5,114 bases of DNA from a candidate division WWE3 bacterium (lineage in GTDB: Bacteria; Patescibacteriota; WWE3; UBA101185; UBA10185): the NCBI GenBank assembly GCA_020427865.1, contig JAGQNX010000118.1, positions 1 through 5,114 on the forward strand, written 5' to 3'. Shown here in pieces: positions 1-5,110 of the stretch (the stretch's first letter is position 1; every line of letters starts with the position of its first letter). The translations under genes were made by a program, and so were the position numbers. Below the pieces are notes generated by a model, which saw only the letters and a list, made by a program, of their open reading frames with translations, was not told where the DNA came from and did not search any database.

Positions 1-221
1 ACAAAAATATCACGAGCTTGTGCAACATAAAAGGGTGCCGACAATGGCGTTTTAGATACCCCAATTTTAATAGGAATAGCAGTAACAGATTCGGAGGAAG
101 AAAAAATATCGCCTTTAAAATATATGAGCAAAGTAGTAACTAAACCAATAATAACTATAGACACAACAAGTAAAACCCAAGCTGTACCATTATTTGATCT
201 TAGGGTATGTATGTATTTCAA
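1..221 (-). CDS. Substrate-binding protein of ABC-transporter type, N-terminal part (partial)
   Basis: Reading leftward, an open frame runs from a TTG at 219-221 off the left edge and gives 73 residues. An in-frame TAA lies 18 bases upstream of the TTG, so little room is left for another start; no ATG is available in frame, and an upstream ATT is the only other option of note. The protein begins with a short basic stretch (MKYIHTLR), has one strong hydrophobic segment at about residues 14-35, a Ser-rich linker, and then the segment IKIGVSKTPLSAPFYVAQA. That segment resembles the first strand and ligand-loop region of NMT1/TauA/SsuA-like periplasmic binding proteins, which begin with a pattern like kIgysp..aplyvA. 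It would be anchored in the membrane with the binding domain outside. The ligand cannot be told. No lipoprotein Cys is seen. It is divergent from htpX. Family assignment rests on about 25 residues. Confidence 0.5.
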   Translation of the reverse strand, partial: MKYIHTLRSNNGTAWVLLVVSIVIIGLVTTLLIYFKGDIFSSSESVTAIPIKIGVSKTPLSAPFYVAQARDIF

Positions 222-241
222 GGCAGTGATATAAATAAGTT

Positions 242-247
242 ACTATA
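242..247 (-). promoter_or_regulatory. Candidate -10 box for the leftward substrate-binding protein gene
   Basis: On the minus strand the hexamer TATAGT (five of six to TATAAT) ends 20 bases before the TTG start. No convincing -35 is seen at 16-18 bases, and there is no SD before the TTG. A weaker hexamer, TATATC (228-233), ends exactly six bases before the TTG, the same spacing as the leaderless promoters elsewhere in this window, so the start could also be leaderless. Confidence 0.3.
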
Positions 248-309
248 TTTATTATGCATTAATTTGAGATAATGCAAAGCAGTACATGCAAGCACCCAAA
301 CAAATAGAG

Positions 310-318
310 TGCTATAAT
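310..318 (+). promoter_or_regulatory. Extended -10 promoter of htpX, predicted leaderless
   Basis: The sequence TGCTATAAT is a perfect extended -10 element (TGn plus TATAAT). Six bases separate it from the ATG at 325, so transcription should begin at or next to the A of the start codon. No good -35 is found, which is usual for extended -10 promoters. There is no SD before this ATG, in agreement with a leaderless mRNA. Confidence 0.62.
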
Positions 319-324
319 TGGGAT

Positions 325-1137
325 ATGAACGACTATATAAAAACAACACTTTTTCTAGGCTTACTAAGCATATTTATAGTACTTTTAGGTGGGACTTTAG
401 GCGGACAAGACGGAACATATTTAGCATTTATGTTTGCAATAGTTATGAATGTTGGGGGTTACTTTTTCTCCGATAAAATTGCACTAGCAATATCTGGAGC
501 AAAGGAACTAACACAGGAAGAGAATCCTAAAATTCATCGCATAGTGGAAGAATTAGCGCTCACTATGGGACTACCAAAACCAAGAGTGTACATTATAGAT
601 AGTATGCAAGCTAATGCTTTTGCAACAGGAAGAAACCCACGACATGCCGCAATTGCAGTAACTAGAGGTATAACCTCGGTTTTAAATGAAGAAGAGTTAA
701 AAGCTGTACTCGCACATGAATTAGGACATATTAAAAATCGAGATATTTTAATTAGTACTATTGCAGCAGTGCTTGCAAGTACATTAACAGTTATGGCTAG
801 AACACAAGGAAGAACCGATAAGGATTTAGGAATACTAGGCGTGGTGTTAGCACTATTTGCACCTATAGGTGCTTTAATTGTACAAATGGCAATATCAAGA
901 GACCGAGAATTTGAGGCAGATGAAACAGCAGCAGAAACACTAAACACAGGTAGAACATTATCTACAGCATTAATAAAAATACATGAATCGGCACATAATG
1001 AGCCTCTAAATGTTAATCCAGCATTTTCAAACCTTTATATAGCTAACCCTTTTGGAGTATTTAGCGGAATGTCTAAATTGTTTGCTACACATCCTCCTGT
1101 TGAGGAACGTATAAAAAGACTTACCAAATATAACTAG
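325..1137 (+). CDS. htpX: HtpX-type membrane zinc metalloprotease (M48 family)
   Basis: The 270-residue product matches HtpX (family usually about 280-295), a membrane protease that cuts misfolded or damaged membrane proteins. Two N-terminal membrane helices (about residues 5-22 and 31-50) are followed by the cytoplasmic catalytic domain with the zinc motif HELGH (His131, Glu132, His135). Two more hydrophobic segments lie at about 141-158 and 168-189. The motif REFEAD then supplies the likely third zinc ligand, Glu195. The C-terminus carries the typical THPPVEERIKRL motif. The open frame extends upstream to an ATG at 286, but the 13 extra residues do not look like HtpX and would contain the TATAAT box. 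The start at 325 gives the family-like MNDYIKTTLFLG and sits six bases after that box. The gene appears to be monocistronic. Nothing suggests loss of activity. Confidence 0.95.
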   Translation: MNDYIKTTLFLGLLSIFIVLLGGTLGGQDGTYLAFMFAIVMNVGGYFFSDKIALAISGAKELTQEENPKIHRIVEELALTMGLPKPRVYIIDSMQANAFATGRNPRHAAIAVTRGITSVLNEEELKAVLAHELGHIKNRDILISTIAAVLASTLTVMARTQGRTDKDLGILGVVLALFAPIGALIVQMAISRDREFEADETAAETLNTGRTLSTALIKIHESAHNEPLNVNPAFSNLYIANPFGVFSGMSKLFATHPPVEERIKRLTKYN

Positions 1138-1162
1138 TTGTCTTCGAAAACTAGACAATAGT
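1133..1162. other. Inverted repeat at the htpX stop, overlapping the next promoter
   Basis: TTGTCT (1138-1143) and AGACAA (1153-1158) are perfect inverse complements around a 9-base loop. ACTA (1133-1136) and TAGT (1159-1162) extend the stem to 10 bp with one bulged G. The hairpin starts inside the last codon of htpX. No T-run follows, so it is a poor intrinsic terminator. Its right arm contains the proposed -35 of the next gene, so it could be an operator instead. A direct repeat AACTAG (1132-1137 and 1149-1154) lies in the same stretch. Confidence 0.4.
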
Positions 1163-1180
1163 ATTTAACGGGCATAGAAT
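1152..1180 (+). promoter_or_regulatory. Promoter of the MscS-like gene and folD operon
   Basis: A -35 box TAGACA (1152-1157, five of six to TTGACA) and a -10 box TAGAAT (1175-1180, five of six to TATAAT) are separated by exactly 17 bases. Transcription would start near 1187, leaving a leader of about 20 bases that carries the SD-like sequence before the ATG at 1207. Confidence 0.55.
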
Positions 1181-1196
1181 CAAGATATATAGTTTG

Positions 1197-1202
1197 AAAG
1201 GA
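1197..1202 (+). promoter_or_regulatory. SD-like ribosome binding site of the MscS-like gene
   Basis: AAAGGA ends four bases before the ATG at 1207. It is one of only two clear SD-like sequences before the complete genes in this window (the other precedes aspS), and it supports the start at 1207. Confidence 0.55.
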
Positions 1203-1206
1203 AATT

Positions 1207-1605
1207 ATGACTTTTGCAGATACATTTGTAGCACCGTTCCAGCTCTTTTTTAACCAATTAGCCCTGTTTGTTCCAAAACTTCTTGCGGCATATGTAATAT
1301 GGCTTGTAGGAAAACAGCTAATAGAGTGGGCAGTAGTAGCTATAGATAGATTAGATGTTAAATCATGGGAATTTGATGATGTAGTTCGAGAAAAAATTAA
1401 AAATGTTTTTGTTCCAACATCTAAAATTATACTTGTTTTAGTTATTTTAGACACATTTGGAATAGCAACAAGCTTTGTCTCAGCTATTGTTAGTGGAATA
1501 ACATATACTCTTGCAATTGCACTAGGCTTAGCGTTTGGAAAAGCATTAGAACCTGAGGCAAAAGACCTAACCCAAAAAGTGAAACATATGCTCTCACATA
1601 AATAA
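1207..1605 (+). CDS. Small membrane protein with MscS-like conserved TM helices
   Basis: The product has 132 residues. Hydrophobic segments lie at about residues 8-34 (ending in AAYVIWLVGK), 68-86 (TSKIILVLVILDTFGIA) and 89-112 (VSAIVSGITYTLAIALGLAFGK). The last, with its small-residue spacing (GITYTLAIALGLAFGKAL), resembles the pore-lining TM3 helix of small-conductance mechanosensitive channels and the conserved TM helix repeat of related proteins. The cytoplasmic beta domain of MscS is absent; a charged tail ends the protein. It may form an oligomeric channel or act as a membrane protein of unknown role, and channel activity is inference. It has its own promoter and SD and is followed three bases later by folD, so the two are probably cotranscribed. 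No obvious functional link to folD is known to me. Confidence 0.8.
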   Translation: MTFADTFVAPFQLFFNQLALFVPKLLAAYVIWLVGKQLIEWAVVAIDRLDVKSWEFDDVVREKIKNVFVPTSKIILVLVILDTFGIATSFVSAIVSGITYTLAIALGLAFGKALEPEAKDLTQKVKHMLSHK

Positions 1606-1608
1606 TCT

Positions 1609-2451
1609 ATGATAGAACTTAATGGAACAACTCTCGCAGAAGAGTTGTATGTAAATTTACGCAAGAGAATAGCATCACTAAATAAGACACCAAACCTTGT
1701 TGTTGTACTTGTAGGAGAAGATGCTGCTTCTAAAATATATGTTAAAAACAAGCAAAAAAAGGCTATAGAACTAGGGATTAACTGCGAGGTAAAAACTTTA
1801 CCAAATAACGTAACACAAAAAGAGTTGCAAAATTTAATAAAAATCTTAAACAATAATTCCAATGTACATGGCATATTAGTACAACTGCCATTACCACCGC
1901 ATCTAGACTACACACTACTTATAGAGAACATTGCCCTTGAAAAAGATGTAGACGGATTAAACTCAATAAACTTAGGCAGAACAATAATAAAAGGAAGTTT
2001 AAAACCAACACATATTTCTGCTACGGCAAAAGCGTGTATGTATATGCTTAAATCTTTAGATATAGATTTAACATCAAAACATGTAACAATTGTAAATGAT
2101 TCGAATTTGGTAGGGCTGCCTTTAAGCGGAATGCTGCTAAAAGAAGGCTGTACAGTGACGATTTGTAATAAACACACACATAATCTAATACAACACACTA
2201 ACGTAGCTGATATTTTGGTTTCGGGAACAGGGGTTGCACATTTAATAGGAAAGCAGATGGTAAAAGAAGGTGCAATAGTTTTAGATGTAGGTATAACAAA
2301 ACTAAACAATAAAACAGTTGGAGATGTAGATTATGAAGAGGTAAAAAACAAGGTGTATGCAATATCACCAGTACCTGGCGGTATAGGACCCTTAACTATT
2401 GCAATGCTGCTGGAAAATGTTGAAGAAGCTGCCAAGATTCAAAACGGTTAA
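1609..2451 (+). CDS. folD: FolD: methylene-tetrahydrofolate dehydrogenase / methenyl-tetrahydrofolate cyclohydrolase
   Basis: This 280-residue cytosolic enzyme has the normal FolD length. It converts 5,10-methylene-THF to 10-formyl-THF with NAD(P), feeding one-carbon units to purine synthesis and initiator formyl-Met. The catalytic domain is well kept: YVKNK with Tyr44 and Lys48, GILVQLPLP with Gln92, and DVDG with Asp115. The C-terminal signature PVPGGIGPLTIAMLLEN starts near 254. Two usual motifs are changed: the PCTP motif reads PTHISAT (133-139), and the dinucleotide-loop motif GRSxxVGxP reads NDSNLVGLP (163-171). The missing Arg could alter NADP preference. The ATG follows the previous stop by three bases with no SD, so translation probably depends on coupling to the upstream gene. 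Its stop overlaps that of the convergent gene. Confidence 0.95.
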   Translation: MIELNGTTLAEELYVNLRKRIASLNKTPNLVVVLVGEDAASKIYVKNKQKKAIELGINCEVKTLPNNVTQKELQNLIKILNNNSNVHGILVQLPLPPHLDYTLLIENIALEKDVDGLNSINLGRTIIKGSLKPTHISATAKACMYMLKSLDIDLTSKHVTIVNDSNLVGLPLSGMLLKEGCTVTICNKHTHNLIQHTNVADILVSGTGVAHLIGKQMVKEGAIVLDVGITKLNNKTVGDVDYEEVKNKVYAISPVPGGIGPLTIAMLLENVEEAAKIQNG

Positions 2452-2852
2452 TCTAAGTACTTTTGAATAAACTTTTCTATATATTCGGGAGTAAGTTCAA
2501 ATTCTTCTAATTTAGCTATTTGGGGTCGATAGCGATAACGTTCTATGTCAAAAGTTAAGTCGTCGGAAACTTCTATGCCCTCTTTTTCTAATAATTCTTT
2601 TTGGGTTAATTGTGTTAGCACTTTAGTACCTTTTATACTTATACGACCAGTATTATTAACAATACGCCACCATGGATGATTAGAACTACCATCTACAGCA
2701 GAATCCTCTAAGCGGTTAAGTACCCAACCTACCTGACGTGCAGCTCTAGGCATTCCAACCATTAAGGCTATTTGGCCATAACTGGCTACCTGTCCGTAAG
2801 GTACGGCGTTTACTGCATTTAAAACTTGGGTTGTGAAACTAGTTTCTACCAT
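2448..2852 (-). CDS. Alkyltransferase-like (ATL) DNA-damage recognition protein
   Basis: The 134-residue product has the DNA-binding fold of O6-alkylguanine-DNA alkyltransferases without the reactive cysteine. Near the N-terminus VPYGQVASYGQIA includes the helix-turn-helix Tyr25, and RAARQVGWVLNR includes the Arg finger, Arg39, which flips out the damaged base. The active site that reads PCHRV in MGMT/Ogt is PWWRI here (Pro60-Trp61-Trp62-Arg63), followed by NNTGRIS. Trp in place of Cys is the ATL hallmark: such proteins bind O6-alkylguanine and hand the lesion to nucleotide excision repair rather than repairing it. The protein is somewhat longer than typical ATLs of about 100-110 residues, with a charged, aromatic tail from about 100 to 134 of unknown role. 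The ATG at 2850-2852 lies six bases after a TATACT box, which supports this start. Confidence 0.9.
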   Translation of the reverse strand: MVETSFTTQVLNAVNAVPYGQVASYGQIALMVGMPRAARQVGWVLNRLEDSAVDGSSNHPWWRIVNNTGRISIKGTKVLTQLTQKELLEKEGIEVSDDLTFDIERYRYRPQIAKLEEFELTPEYIEKFIQKYLD

Positions 2853-2858
2853 TGGCTA

Positions 2859-2864
2859 AGTATA
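2859..2864 (-). promoter_or_regulatory. -10 box of the ATL gene, predicted leaderless
   Basis: On the minus strand TATACT (five of six to TATAAT) ends six bases before the ATG at 2852, so the transcript should start at the start codon. No SD and no clear -35 are seen. It is back to back with the promoter of the MgtC-like gene in an 89-base intergenic gap. Confidence 0.5.
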
Positions 2865-2906
2865 GCGTAAAAATACATACAATTATAAAGATTTTGTAGG
2901 ATAACA

Positions 2907-2935
2907 TTTACCAAAATATAGAGCTGTATTACAAT
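2907..2935 (+). promoter_or_regulatory. Promoter of the MgtC-like gene, predicted leaderless
   Basis: A -35-like TTTACC (2907-2912, four of six) and a -10 TACAAT (2930-2935, five of six) are separated by exactly 17 bases. Six bases then lead to the ATG at 2942. No SD is present, so the mRNA should begin at the start codon. Confidence 0.55.
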
Positions 2936-2941
2936 TTTTAC

Positions 2942-3391
2942 ATGCAAGATTTATTGAATTTAATTACAACGTATGTTTTTAGTGAACAAGAACTTTTCTT
3001 TTTTATGGACCTTTTATTAAGCATCTTAGCAGGAGTCATAATTGGTTTGGAAAGAGAATACCGTGGAAAAGATGCAGGAATCGCCACATATGCTTTTGTA
3101 ATAACAGGGTCAATGCTTTTTACTTACTTATCTACAAGAGTAGACCCAGCATCTCAATCAAGAATCGCAGCACAAATAGTAACAGGAATAGGGTTTTTGG
3201 GCGCAGGATTAATACTAAAACAAAACGAGAGTATAAGAAACTTAACTACTGCAGCAAGCATTTGGTTTGCAGGAGCTATTGGAATGGCGATAGGGTTTCA
3301 ATACAGAGCCATTGCATTAATATGTACAATTGCATTTGTATTAATCCCTTTCATATCTATTACACATAAGAGATATGAAGGTAAACTGTAG
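2942..3391 (+). CDS. Short MgtC/SapB-family inner-membrane protein
   Basis: The 149-residue product matches the membrane domain of MgtC/SapB proteins. A first hydrophobic helix leads into GLEREYRGKDAG (35-46), followed by a helix at about 47-64. The signature RIAAQIVTGIGFLGAGLI (74-91) and then NLTTAASIWFAGAIGM (100-115) are both typical, and a last helix lies at about 122-141. Many MgtC proteins are about 230 residues with a C-terminal ACT-like cytoplasmic domain. This one ends after the membrane part, as many SapB-type members do, so it is a short form rather than a clear truncation. In pathogens MgtC supports growth in low magnesium and inside macrophages; a role in ion or membrane homeostasis here is inference. 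The start is supported by the leaderless promoter; Met22 is a less likely alternative. Confidence 0.92.
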   Translation: MQDLLNLITTYVFSEQELFFFMDLLLSILAGVIIGLEREYRGKDAGIATYAFVITGSMLFTYLSTRVDPASQSRIAAQIVTGIGFLGAGLILKQNESIRNLTTAASIWFAGAIGMAIGFQYRAIALICTIAFVLIPFISITHKRYEGKL

Positions 3392-3493
3392 CTCATAGGG
3401 AGTTACAAAGAAATGTTATCTTCAATATCCCAAAAATCATAATACATTATAGATAAGATTTTCCAGATTTAATTGCTAGGTAAGATAGTCATC

Positions 3494-3521
3494 TAGTAGG
3501 GGGTAAAACTACCCCCTACTA
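3494..3521. terminator. Perfect 12-bp hairpin between convergent mgtC-like gene and aspS
   Basis: The arms at 3494-3505 and 3510-3521 are exact inverse complements around an AAAC loop, with a run of five G:C pairs in the middle of the stem. It lies 12 bases beyond the aspS stop and about 100 bases beyond the MgtC-like stop, and so could stop both convergent transcripts. Neither side has a proper T-run, so it may work with a factor or only protect 3' ends. The rest of the 3392-3532 gap shows no gene. Confidence 0.6.
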
Positions 3522-3532
3522 AAATCAAAAGG

Positions 3533-4840
3533 TTACGGGTTAATTCTTTTTACGTCTCTAGGCAAAAACGCAGATTCTTTAACAGTAGGCAAACCAAGCA
3601 ACTGCATAATTATTCGGTTGGGTCCCATACCTACACCACCATGTGGAGGACATCCATATTTAAAGAAATCTGTATAAAATTTAAGCAGTTCAAGATCCAT
3701 ACCTTTTTCTTGAGCCTGTTTTAGCAATATATCGTGACGATGTTCTCGTTGAGCACCCGTGGTAATTTCTATACCTTTAAATAACAAGTCAAAACTTTTG
3801 GTTAATCCAGGATTGTCAGCATGACGCATGTGATAAAAAGGTCTTACATCTATTGGATAATCTGTTATCCAAACAAACTGAGAGCCTGTTTCTTCTTCAA
3901 TAATTTTAGATATTTCACGCTCTTCTTGAGGACTAAGGTCTCCTGCTTTTTCACTAGGAACTCCAGCTTTTGCCAAACGCTCTTTGGCCTCAGCCATTGT
4001 TAGTTTTGGAAAAGGTGCATTAGGAACCTTAAACTCACTACCTAAAACTTCGGGGTCTATATTTGCTTCTAAACTCTTAAAACCAGAAATCAACAATTGC
4101 TCTTCGGTAGCCATAACATCGTGATGAGAATCAATATAAGCCATTTCAAAGTCCCAACCTGTAAATTCGGTCATGTGCCTTGTTGTAAAGCTTGGTTCGG
4201 CTCTAAAAACGGGTCCAACCATAAACACTCTATCAAAACCAGATGCCAATGCCATTTGCTTATAGAATTGCGGTGATTGAGCTAAATAAGCCTCACGGTC
4301 AAAGTATTTTACTGTAAATACTTCGGCACCAGACTCGCTTGGAGCACCTAAAATAGCAGGGGTATAAACCTGAATAAAGTTGTTTTCTAGCCAATACTGT
4401 CTAAACCCACGTTCTAGTTGAGTCCACACTTTAAATATATTGCGTTTCTCTGGAAGACGTAAATCAATCCATCTGTGGTCAAACCTAGCGTTTTGATTAG
4501 AGTCACCACCACCTTTTTCGGCCACAACAGGAATAGGAAGTTCTGGATCAGCAGTAGACAAGACTTCTATAGTTTCTACTTCAAGCTCATAACCTCCAGG
4601 AGCCTGTGCTTCTGCTTTTACCTTACCTGTTACTGCTACAACAGATTCATGGCTTAAATCTGCAGCAGTAGCAAATGCGGTCTCATTAGCTTTTAACACC
4701 ACACATTGAAGCATGCCGCTAACATCACGCACAATTAAAAACGAAATGCCGCCTTGGCGACGAAGGGTATGTACAAACCCTTTTATTGTAATGCTTTGCC
4801 CAACTTGGCCAGAAGCATCTTTTATATATGTTCGAGACAT
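3533..4840 (-). CDS. aspS: Archaeal-type aspartyl-tRNA synthetase, probably non-discriminating (Asp/Asn)
   Basis: This 435-residue class II synthetase attaches aspartate to tRNA. It is the short archaeal/eukaryotic type: about 435 residues, with no GAD insertion domain as in the bacterial form of about 590. An N-terminal OB fold (about 1-95) binds the anticodon. The catalytic domain includes PSESGAEVF (166-174), YLAQSPQFYKQM (184-195), motif 2 with FRAE and TTRHMTEFTGWDFEMA (211-233), and motif 3 ending MGPNR (405-409) with PRDVKRINP at the C-terminus. In the OB fold, GFVH places His24 where discriminating archaeal enzymes have Trp, and Pro81 occurs in APGGYEL; His and Pro at these places mark non-discriminating enzymes that also make Asp-tRNA-Asn for GatCAB. 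The frame is open up to 4900, but the ATG at 4840 has the SD and the conserved start MSRTYIKD. A T-box leader precedes it. Confidence 0.95.
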   Translation of the reverse strand: MSRTYIKDASGQVGQSITIKGFVHTLRRQGGISFLIVRDVSGMLQCVVLKANETAFATAADLSHESVVAVTGKVKAEAQAPGGYELEVETIEVLSTADPELPIPVVAEKGGGDSNQNARFDHRWIDLRLPEKRNIFKVWTQLERGFRQYWLENNFIQVYTPAILGAPSESGAEVFTVKYFDREAYLAQSPQFYKQMALASGFDRVFMVGPVFRAEPSFTTRHMTEFTGWDFEMAYIDSHHDVMATEEQLLISGFKSLEANIDPEVLGSEFKVPNAPFPKLTMAEAKERLAKAGVPSEKAGDLSPQEEREISKIIEEETGSQFVWITDYPIDVRPFYHMRHADNPGLTKSFDLLFKGIEITTGAQREHRHDILLKQAQEKGMDLELLKFYTDFFKYGCPPHGGVGMGPNRIIMQLLGLPTVKESAFLPRDVKRINP

Positions 4841-4845
4841 ATTTA

Positions 4846-4852
4846 CACCTTT
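4846..4852 (-). promoter_or_regulatory. SD ribosome binding site of aspS
   Basis: On the minus strand AAAGGTG ends five bases before the ATG at 4840. It selects this start over the upstream in-frame ATG at 4900, which lies inside the terminator hairpin of the leader and has no SD. Confidence 0.75.
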
Positions 4853-4854
4853 TC

Positions 4855-4899
4855 TGATATTTGAAAGAAAGTAAAATTTAAACGGTCCTACAAATATCA
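4855..4899 (-). other. Alternative 9-bp hairpin just upstream of the aspS SD
   Basis: On the mRNA, TGATATTTG (4899-4891) and CAAATATCA (4863-4855) are perfect inverse complements separated by 27 bases. The first segment is also the right arm of the T-box terminator, so the two folds exclude each other. The second segment ends two bases before the SD. The pairing is weak in GC but exact; function is inference. Confidence 0.4.
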
Positions 4900-4924
4900 A
4901 AATTAATACTGATATTGTAAGGAC
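4885..4924 (-). terminator. T-box terminator hairpin of the aspS leader
   Basis: GTCC (4924-4921), TACAA (4919-4915) and TATCA (4914-4910) pair with TGATA (4899-4895), TTGTA (4893-4889) and GGAC (4888-4885). This gives 14 bp with one bulged T on each side and a 10-base loop. It uses the same CCTTAC needed by the antiterminator, as expected for a transcriptional T-box. The tail is T-rich but broken (CGTTTAAATTTTACTTTC), so termination may be incomplete. Confidence 0.7.
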
Positions 4925-4960
4925 GCTTGCAAAAAAATGGCTAGCGCGGTGCCACCTTAC
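4917..4960 (-). promoter_or_regulatory. T-box antiterminator helix
   Basis: GTAAGG (4960-4955) pairs perfectly with CCTTAC (4922-4917). The 7-base bulge TGGCACC (4954-4948) follows, and then GCGCT (4947-4943) pairs with AGCGT (4927-4923), the outermost being a G-U pair. This is the canonical T-box antiterminator. Its apical loop contains a run of seven T (4937-4931). Confidence 0.88.
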
Positions 4961-5036
4961 TTCACCCTAAAAATCGGGTCTTAATTTAAGCTATAACGGG
5001 CTTGCCCGTAGGGTTCTACTAACTTTAAAAGCTTTC

Positions 5037-5080
5037 TTCCCTATGCTCCCCAGTGTTTGCTGGATCTGTGCATGTGGGAA
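5037..5080 (-). other. 5' hairpin of the aspS leader, possible stem I
   Basis: TTCCC (5080-5076), ATGC (5073-5070) and CCAG (5063-5060) pair with CTGG (5053-5050), GCAT (5046-5043) and GGGAA (5041-5037), closing a CAAACA loop: 13 bp with two internal loops. The 5' side of the inner loop reads ACAGAT and includes the Asp codon GAT (5066-5064), but in known T-boxes the specifier lies on the 3' side. If transcription starts at 5075, the basal TTCCC arm is not made. Confidence 0.4.
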
Positions 5081-5081
5081 C

Positions 5082-5110
5082 ATTTTATCAAAGAATAATA
5101 TTAGTGCAAA
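5082..5110 (-). promoter_or_regulatory. Candidate promoter of the aspS leader
   Basis: On the minus strand TTTGCA (5110-5105, four of six to TTGACA) lies 17 bases from TAAAAT (5087-5082, five of six), which also has an extended TGA before it. Transcription would start near 5075, giving a leader of about 235 bases. A second -10-like hexamer, TATTAT (5100-5095), would start transcription near 5088, but its -35 would lie beyond the window edge. Confidence 0.45.

Larger units (their letters stand above)
4855..5080 (-). promoter_or_regulatory. T-box riboswitch leader of aspS
   Basis: The leader contains the T-box core AAGGTGGCACCGCG (4958-4945). T-box RNAs bind a specific tRNA: the specifier codon pairs with its anticodon, and UGGN pairs with the free NCCA end when the tRNA is uncharged, allowing transcription to continue. 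Here UGGC (4954-4951) would pair with GCCA, as in tRNA-Asp and tRNA-Asn, which both have G73. Just upstream is a short hairpin ACCC/GGGT (4979-4964), in the place of stem III. Further upstream lie hairpins at 5009-4996 (ACGGG/CCCGT) and 5080-5037. The specifier is not certain; no canonical long stem I is obvious, and it might start outside the window. The left limit is set by the last proposed pairing. Confidence 0.9.

Noticed and set aside
286..324. Upstream ATG giving htpX 13 extra residues
   Set aside because: The extension is unlike HtpX N-termini, has no SD and includes the perfect TATAAT at 313-318; the ATG at 325 fits the family and the promoter.
534..947. Minus-strand open frame opposite htpX
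   Set aside because: It is a shadow of the strongly conserved htpX frame, with no SD, promoter or recognisable domain.
1134..1874. Long minus-strand open frame of 246 codons opposite the MscS-like gene and the start of folD
   Set aside because: It is antisense to two recognised genes, its product resembles no family I know, and low-GC shadow frames of this kind are common.
3392..3493. Possible small gene or RNA between the MgtC-like stop and the hairpin
   Set aside because: No start with an SD or a -10 at six bases, no tRNA-like cloverleaf and no conserved motif were seen.
325..4840. UGA recoding as in Gracilibacteria and Absconditabacteria
   Set aside because: No complete gene ends in TGA, but all are full length under the standard bacterial code with no in-frame TGA, so there is no positive sign of recoding.
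4841..4900. Upstream ATG giving aspS 20 extra residues
   Set aside because: It lies in the T-box terminator hairpin, has no SD, and the extra residues do not resemble AspRS; the ATG at 4840 has an SD.
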